A stretch of DNA of 10,635 bases, taken from Actinomycetes bacterium (GTDB lineage Bacteria > Actinomycetota > Actinomycetes > Propionibacteriales > Propionibacteriaceae). Location: contig JAEYUH010000154.1 in NCBI GenBank assembly GCA_023432725.1, forward strand, positions 1-10,635. The letters are read 5' to 3'. The translations under genes were made by a program, and so were the position numbers. This document shows, piece after piece, positions 7,134 to 10,635 of the stretch. Below the pieces are notes generated by a model. The model ran no database searches, had not been told where the DNA came from, and worked only from the letters and a program-made list of their open reading frames with translations. The number at the start of each line of letters is the position of its first letter. Within the stretch, counting starts at the first letter, position 1.

Positions 7134-8099
7134 TCAGCTGGTGGCGGCCAGTGCGCGGGCGATCCGGGCGATCACCGTCGCCGGCTCGCGGACGATCTCC
7201 CGGCCCAGCCACCGCACCACCTGGTAGCCCTGGTCGCGCAGGGCCTGCTCGCGCTCCTTCTCTGCCACGAAAGCCGCGGCATCGGCGTACTTGACGGCCC
7301 CGTCCGCCTCACCGATCAGCCGGTGCCCTGGCCACAGGCAGTCCGGGTAGAACACCCCCCGCGCCGTCCGGACGGCCTGCTGGAACAGCGGCATCGGCAG
7401 CCCGGCGAGGTACAGGTGACCCGCCGTCAGCGACTCGATCGGGCTCTCGCGGACGGGGTCGGCCAGGGCGAGCGCCGTCCGGAGCCGGGTGGCGCGACAC
7501 CAGGCCATCGCCTCCCCGATCGCGTCCCTTGCCGCCGATGCCAACCGCGGATCGGCGTAGTCGCAGCGGCGCGGGAACTGCACCTGCGCCTCGCACAACC
7601 GGCGGGCCGCGGCGTCGAGCAGCACCAGGGCCGCCGGTAGCTGGAGCCTGCGCGCGAGATCGACGCAGGTCCGGGGCAGGGTGGTGATCAGGTAACCGTC
7701 CGGATCCAGCGTGACGTGGTGGCGGGGAAGGCGCGTGGGGCGGTGCAGCACAACGTCCGCGGGACCCCGATGGCTCGCCGTCCGGGGCACGCAGAGGTGG
7801 ACGGAGCTGGTGTCCCAACCCGTGCTGCCGGGGTGGGGCAGTCGCCACGCCAGCGCCGCGGTGCTGTGGCTCATCACAGCCTGCGGTGCTGCCACCTGCT
7901 CGGCATGGGCGCGCACCAGGTGCCGGGCAGCTGGCTCCAGCGGCCACCGCGCGGCGTCGAGGTAGACGCCGGGACGCAGCCGCACCAGCCGGCCCGAGCG
8001 CAACTGGGTGCGGAGCATGGCCGGGGTGACGCCCGGAACCAACATGTGTTCGCGCAGCGCGGGCTGGGTTGGCAAGGTCCACGGCCGGGGGGTTCGCAC
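7134..8099 (-). CDS. AbiEi-like / DUF559 protein with C-terminal Vsr-type PD-(D/E)XK motifs
   Basis: Member of a widespread actinobacterial family annotated as type IV toxin-antitoxin AbiEi-like or DUF559. With the GTG at 8099 it has 321 residues. The N-terminal part (VPGVTPAMLRTQLRSGRLVRLRPGVYL, about 21-47) has the winged-helix pattern of AbiEi antitoxins, followed by a middle domain with LPRTCVDLAR. The C-terminal part has a Vsr-like nuclease pattern: SPIES, FYPDCLW, GEADGAVKY, and EKEREQALRDQGYQVVRW at the end. The Glu, Asp and E-x-D positions look intact. The function is not established; no AbiEii nucleotidyltransferase toxin gene lies beside it. Starts at ATG 8246 and TTG 8159 are in frame, but the extra 49 residues are Pro/Gly-rich, have relaxed third-position GC, and cover the palindrome cluster, so I prefer GTG 8099 (a GGCAGG lies upstream). 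ATG 8045 is also possible. Confidence 0.75.
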   Translation of the reverse strand: MRTPRPWTLPTQPALREHMLVPGVTPAMLRTQLRSGRLVRLRPGVYLDAARWPLEPAARHLVRAHAEQVAAPQAVMSHSTAALAWRLPHPGSTGWDTSSVHLCVPRTASHRGPADVVLHRPTRLPRHHVTLDPDGYLITTLPRTCVDLARRLQLPAALVLLDAAARRLCEAQVQFPRRCDYADPRLASAARDAIGEAMAWCRATRLRTALALADPVRESPIESLTAGHLYLAGLPMPLFQQAVRTARGVFYPDCLWPGHRLIGEADGAVKYADAAAFVAEKEREQALRDQGYQVVRWLGREIVREPATVIARIARALAATS

Positions 8100-8150
8100 G
8101 GCAGCAGCCTGCCGTCCGGCCCCGCCGTCCCACCCCGCGGGGGGAGGATC

Positions 8151-8159
8151 TGTGGACAA
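8151..8159 (-). other. DnaA-box-like 9-mer
   Basis: On the minus strand this reads TTGTCCACA, identical to the DnaA-box consensus reported for Streptomyces and Mycobacterium. It is a single copy with no dnaA/dnaN genes or AT-rich unwinding element nearby, so it is not an origin. It lies just upstream of the preferred DUF559-like start. Confidence 0.4.
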
Positions 8160-8191
8160 CTCGCCGGGACTGGCCGGGCCGCGTCCGGTTT

Positions 8192-8240
8192 CGGGGCGCC
8201 CCGGGTGGTTAACAGCGCCCGTGAAGGGCTGATAACCACC
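8192..8240. repeat. 37-bp near-palindrome with adjoining perfect 12-bp palindrome (operator or U-less terminator)
   Basis: The arms GGTGGTTA (8204-8211) and TAACCACC (8233-8240) pair perfectly; after one A/A mismatch CAGC (8213-8216) pairs with GCTG (8228-8231). Inner C/G pairs surround the centre GTGAA (8221-8225). Directly adjoining is the perfect palindrome CGGGGCGCCCCG (8192-8203). The cluster starts 40 bp past the stop of the FnIII-EEP gene and lies upstream of the preferred DUF559-like start. It could therefore be a terminator without U-tract for the first gene or a regulator-binding site for the second. Confidence 0.6.
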
Positions 8241-8279
8241 GTCCATGCCCCCGCATGAGGGGACGGCAGCGCCCGCCGG

Positions 8280-10616
8280 TCAGGTGCGGGTGGTCGGCAG
8301 CCAGACCGTGGCGCGCAGCATGTTGTGATCGGACGGGATCGTGCCGATGAACCGGCCGTCGGGGTCCACGTTGACCACCGTCTCCCACTCCTGGACCCGC
8401 ATGGGCGAGGTCAGGATGTAGTCGACGTTGGTGCCGTTGACCTGGGTGGTGGTCCGGCGGGCCCGCCTGGCCCAGCCGTTGAAGCTGTAGTAGTTGGTGT
8501 TGATCCGGGTCTCGACGGTGGGTTTGACCGGCACCGTCGTGCCCTTCACATTGCCCAGCGGGTCGATCAGGCCACCTGCTGTCAGGACGTCGTAGGGGGC
8601 GTTGGTCGGGAGGTCGGCGCGGCTGGAGGCCAGGTCACCCGCCAGCACCACCGGCAGCCGGTCGGGGTTCTTCGCGGCGATCGCGGCGAGGATGTCCCCG
8701 GCCTGACGCGCCCTGTGGTCGTGGAAGACGGTCTTGCCCGCGGCGTCGTTGTCGGGCTCCAGGTGCGTGTTGCCGAAGAAGAAGCGCTGGCCCGTGGCCC
8801 GCTGCTCGAAGATCGTCCAGACCAGATAGCGGTCGTAGGCGGAGGGGGTGATCCGCGACAACTCGACGCTGCCCTGCGAGATCAGCTTGAGCCGGTCGGT
8901 CCGGTAGATGGTCTTGGTTCCCTTGGACGCACCCCGGTCCTGGTAGACGCACCCGGACGGGGTGGACGACTTGACGCAGTTGTTGCGGTGGGTGTTGGTC
9001 AGCGCCCACGGGCTGCCCAGCAGTTCCACCAGGTCCTCGAACTGCGACTTGTTCTGGGTGGAGCCGTCGGGGTTGATCAGCCACGACTGCTGGGCCTCCT
9101 GCAGCCCGATCACGTCGGGATCCTGGCGCTGGATCGTCTCGACCACTGCGGCTCGCCGGGTGGTCCACGGCTTCTCCTCGGCCAGCCCGGAGTGGCAGTT
9201 GTGGCACCGCACGTTGTAGCTGGCGACGACCAGCGGCGTCGGCTCGGCCGGGGTCGTGGTGGTGACGGTGGTCCCGTAGTCGGTCAGGAAGTTGCCGGCC
9301 AGGTCCATCACCCTGACCTTGAACGAGTACGTCGTCCGCGGGGTGAGCCCGCCGAGGGTGATCGACGACCCGGTGGTGTGGGCGTACTGGGAGGTCACCC
9401 AGGGGTTGACGTCGTACTTCACCCGGTACCGCGGCGCGCCGGGGATGGGGTTCCAGGCCAGGGTCACCGTGGTCGGAGCCGCGGCGGTGACGGCGAGACC
9501 CGTGGGCGGCAGGCTGCCCGGCAGGACGATCGGCGGCGCCGTGGTGGGCGGTGCGGTCGGCAGCGGAGGCGTGGGCGTCGGGGTGGGGGTAGGTGTCGGG
9601 GTCGGCGTTGGAGTCGGGGTCACCGACGGGGTGGGGCTGGGGGTGGGCTTGGGTGACGGAGTCGCGGCGGGCGTCGTCGCGGTTCCGGCGGTGGTCAGCT
9701 TGATCTTCGGCCCGTAGTCGGTCAGGAAGCTGCCGGACGGCTTCATGACGCGGAGCTTGACCCAATAGGTGGTGGCGGGGGCGAGCCCGGTGAGGGTGAT
9801 CGTGTTCGAGGTTGTGAACGCGTAGCGCGAGTTCGTCCACGGCGTCGCGTCGAACTTCAGGCGGTAGCCCGGTGCTCCCGCCAGCGGCGTCCAGCTCAAG
9901 GTGGCCGAGTTCGCGGTGGTGCTGACGACGGTGGGGGCCGCGGGGGGTCCGTCGAAGGCCGCGGTGGTGAAGCTGATCGCCGGGCTGTACTGGCTCTTGT
10001 TCGAGCCCTTGCTGTCGATCACCCGCACCTTGGCGTAGTACTTCGTCGCCGGCTTGAGCCCCGTCAGGGTTCCGGACGTGCCGGTGAACCTGACATAGCT
10101 CGGGCTCTTCATCTTGCTCGACGTCGAGTACTGGATGCGGTACCTGTCGGTGGTGCCGCGCGCGGACCACCCAAGGGCCGCCGTGGTGGTGGTCAGCGTG
10201 CTGCTGGTCAGGCCGGTCGGCGATAGCAGCGGGAAGCTGTCCTTGCTGCGTGTGGTGACCTTCAACGTCTTGCTGTAGCCGCTCAGGAACCGTCCCTTGG
10301 CATCCATCGCGCGGACCTTGACCCAGTAGCTCCGCTTCGACTTCAGACCGGTGAGCTCGACCCGGTTCGAGGTGGTCTTGCTGTAGACCGCCTTCTTGAA
10401 CGTGGAGTTGTCGGCGTACTTGATCCGGTACGCCGCCACGCCCGAGCGCGCCGACCAGGTCAGCATCACCGAGGTGTTCGCCGTGGACACGGTGCTCAGT
10501 CCGGTCGGCGCCTTCACGGAGGCGGCCTCGGCAGGTTGCGCGAACAGCCCGCCGCTCATCATCAGCAACGACACGAGCAGCGCGACCAGGCATAGGGCAC
10601 GCCGGCCGTGGGACAT
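8280..10616 (-). CDS. Secreted protein: four fibronectin type III domains + endonuclease/exonuclease/phosphatase (EEP) domain
   Basis: Exported hydrolase of the DNase I/phosphodiesterase superfamily; the substrate (nucleic acid, phospholipid or other phosphoester) is not determinable. Of 778 residues, 1-32 are a Sec signal peptide (RR near the start, hydrophobic core, AEA/A cleavage). FnIII domains lie at about 35-122, 130-218, 225-310 and 367-455, each with a W...YR.(K/Q)(Y/F) core and L.GL.P.T.Y..KVRV. A Thr/Pro-rich linker spans about 312-365. The EEP domain (461-775) shows SYN (N468), GLQEA (E507), NTHLE (H618), GDLAS (D661), NVDYIL (D732) and PSDH (D763, H764). The Asn usual two residues after D661 is Ala663. 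Cysteines at 471, 474, 547 and 556 may form disulfides. ATG 10616 has an AGGAG six bases upstream. There is no LPXTG or other anchor, so it is probably released or held through its FnIII domains. Confidence 0.9.
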   Translation of the reverse strand: MSHGRRALCLVALLVSLLMMSGGLFAQPAEAASVKAPTGLSTVSTANTSVMLTWSARSGVAAYRIKYADNSTFKKAVYSKTTSNRVELTGLKSKRSYWVKVRAMDAKGRFLSGYSKTLKVTTRSKDSFPLLSPTGLTSSTLTTTTAALGWSARGTTDRYRIQYSTSSKMKSPSYVRFTGTSGTLTGLKPATKYYAKVRVIDSKGSNKSQYSPAISFTTAAFDGPPAAPTVVSTTANSATLSWTPLAGAPGYRLKFDATPWTNSRYAFTTSNTITLTGLAPATTYWVKLRVMKPSGSFLTDYGPKIKLTTAGTATTPAATPSPKPTPSPTPSVTPTPTPTPTPTPTPTPTPPLPTAPPTTAPPIVLPGSLPPTGLAVTAAAPTTVTLAWNPIPGAPRYRVKYDVNPWVTSQYAHTTGSSITLGGLTPRTTYSFKVRVMDLAGNFLTDYGTTVTTTTPAEPTPLVVASYNVRCHNCHSGLAEEKPWTTRRAAVVETIQRQDPDVIGLQEAQQSWLINPDGSTQNKSQFEDLVELLGSPWALTNTHRNNCVKSSTPSGCVYQDRGASKGTKTIYRTDRLKLISQGSVELSRITPSAYDRYLVWTIFEQRATGQRFFFGNTHLEPDNDAAGKTVFHDHRARQAGDILAAIAAKNPDRLPVVLAGDLASSRADLPTNAPYDVLTAGGLIDPLGNVKGTTVPVKPTVETRINTNYYSFNGWARRARRTTTQVNGTNVDYILTSPMRVQEWETVVNVDPDGRFIGTIPSDHNMLRATVWLPTTRT
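9567..9662 (-). repeat. Thr/Pro linker repeat within the FnIII-EEP gene
   Basis: Imperfect 6-bp units encode TP/SP dipeptides (residues about 319-350) joining FnIII domain 3 to FnIII domain 4. Codons vary between units, as in an old repeat under coding selection, although the array may still slip in length. Such linkers are usual in secreted actinobacterial modular enzymes and may be O-glycosylated. Confidence 0.8.
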
Positions 10617-10622
10617 GAGCGA

Positions 10623-10627
10623 CTCCT
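10623..10627 (-). promoter_or_regulatory. Ribosome binding site of the FnIII-EEP gene
   Basis: On the minus strand AGGAG lies six bases before the ATG at 10616, supporting that start and the signal peptide that follows. The promoter is outside the window. Confidence 0.6.
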
Positions 10628-10635
10628 GGGACGCA

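Larger units (their letters stand above)
8100..8279. other. Intergenic region between the FnIII-EEP and DUF559-like genes
   Basis: About 180 bp with relaxed third-position GC in the only open frame and no domain-like residues, so I read it as non-coding. Apart from the palindrome cluster and the DnaA-like site it holds CCCCGCGGGG (8133-8142, perfect palindrome) and a CATGC-CCCC-GCATG hairpin (8244-8257). No convincing -35/-10 pair is visible for the downstream gene. Confidence 0.5.

Noticed and set aside
8151..8159. Replication origin suggested by the DnaA-like box
   Set aside because: Only one box, no AT-rich element and no replication genes nearby.
8325..9656. 443-residue plus-strand frame opposite the FnIII-EEP gene
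   Set aside because: Gly/Val/Asp/Arg-rich shadow of the minus-strand coding sequence, with no domain.
9567..9662. Short tandem DNA repeat considered as a CRISPR or regulatory array
   Set aside because: The units are 6-bp in-frame Thr/Pro codons within a coding sequence, with no spacers.
8635..10593. 652-residue frame on the same strand as the FnIII-EEP gene, shifted
   Set aside because: Arg/His/Asp-rich nonsense translation; the overlapping frame has a signal peptide, FnIII domains and EEP motifs.

Overview
The window is GC-rich throughout, with strong G/C preference at third codon positions and long spurious open frames opposite the real genes. Together with the protein families seen, this points to a Gram-positive actinobacterium. 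Propionibacteriales or a neighbouring order is my guess; the sequence does not fix the genus. I see five protein-coding genes and no tRNA, rRNA, CRISPR array, transposase or integrase.

Left part (1-7039) is a surface-glycopolymer (teichoic-acid-like) locus. A GT-A fold glycosyltransferase (+, 45-1379, possibly starting left of the window) converges on a TagE/TarM-like GT4 glycosyltransferase (-, 1342-3012), and their 3' ends overlap by 38 bp. Divergent from the GT4 gene, across an 88-bp promoter-bearing gap, runs a two-gene operon. The first gene (3101-4435) encodes a TagD-type glycerol-3-phosphate cytidylyltransferase domain fused in frame to a Gfo/Idh/MocA NAD(P)-dependent oxidoreductase. 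The second, 12 bp downstream (4448-7039), encodes a large CDP-glycerol:glycerophosphotransferase (TagF-like) protein with about 480 extra N-terminal residues. A coherent reading is that the fusion protein makes a CDP-activated polyol, the TagF-like enzyme polymerises or transfers the polyol phosphate, and the GT4 and GT-A enzymes decorate or build the glycan part. The oxidoreductase half suggests the polyol may be made by reducing a keto- or aldo-sugar phosphate on the same polypeptide, so the polymer need not be plain poly(glycerol phosphate).

Right part (7134-10616) is unrelated to the glycopolymer genes and lies on the minus strand. A secreted 778-residue protein (10616-8280) has a signal peptide, four fibronectin type III domains, a Thr/Pro-rich linker and a C-terminal endonuclease/exonuclease/phosphatase domain. 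Downstream is an AbiEi-like/DUF559 protein (about 8099-7134) with a C-terminal Vsr/PD-(D/E)XK-like motif set. The stretch between them (8100-8279) holds a 37-bp near-palindrome, an adjoining perfect 12-bp palindrome and a TTGTCCACA site identical to the actinobacterial DnaA-box consensus. The convergent gap at 7040-7133 has a G/C hairpin that may terminate transcription.

Most worth following up: the TagD-oxidoreductase fusion, the long uncharacterised N-terminal region of the TagF-like protein, the diverged tandem repeat that supplies the stop codons of two convergent genes, the palindrome cluster near 8200, and the loss of a normally conserved Asn in the secreted nuclease/phosphatase domain.
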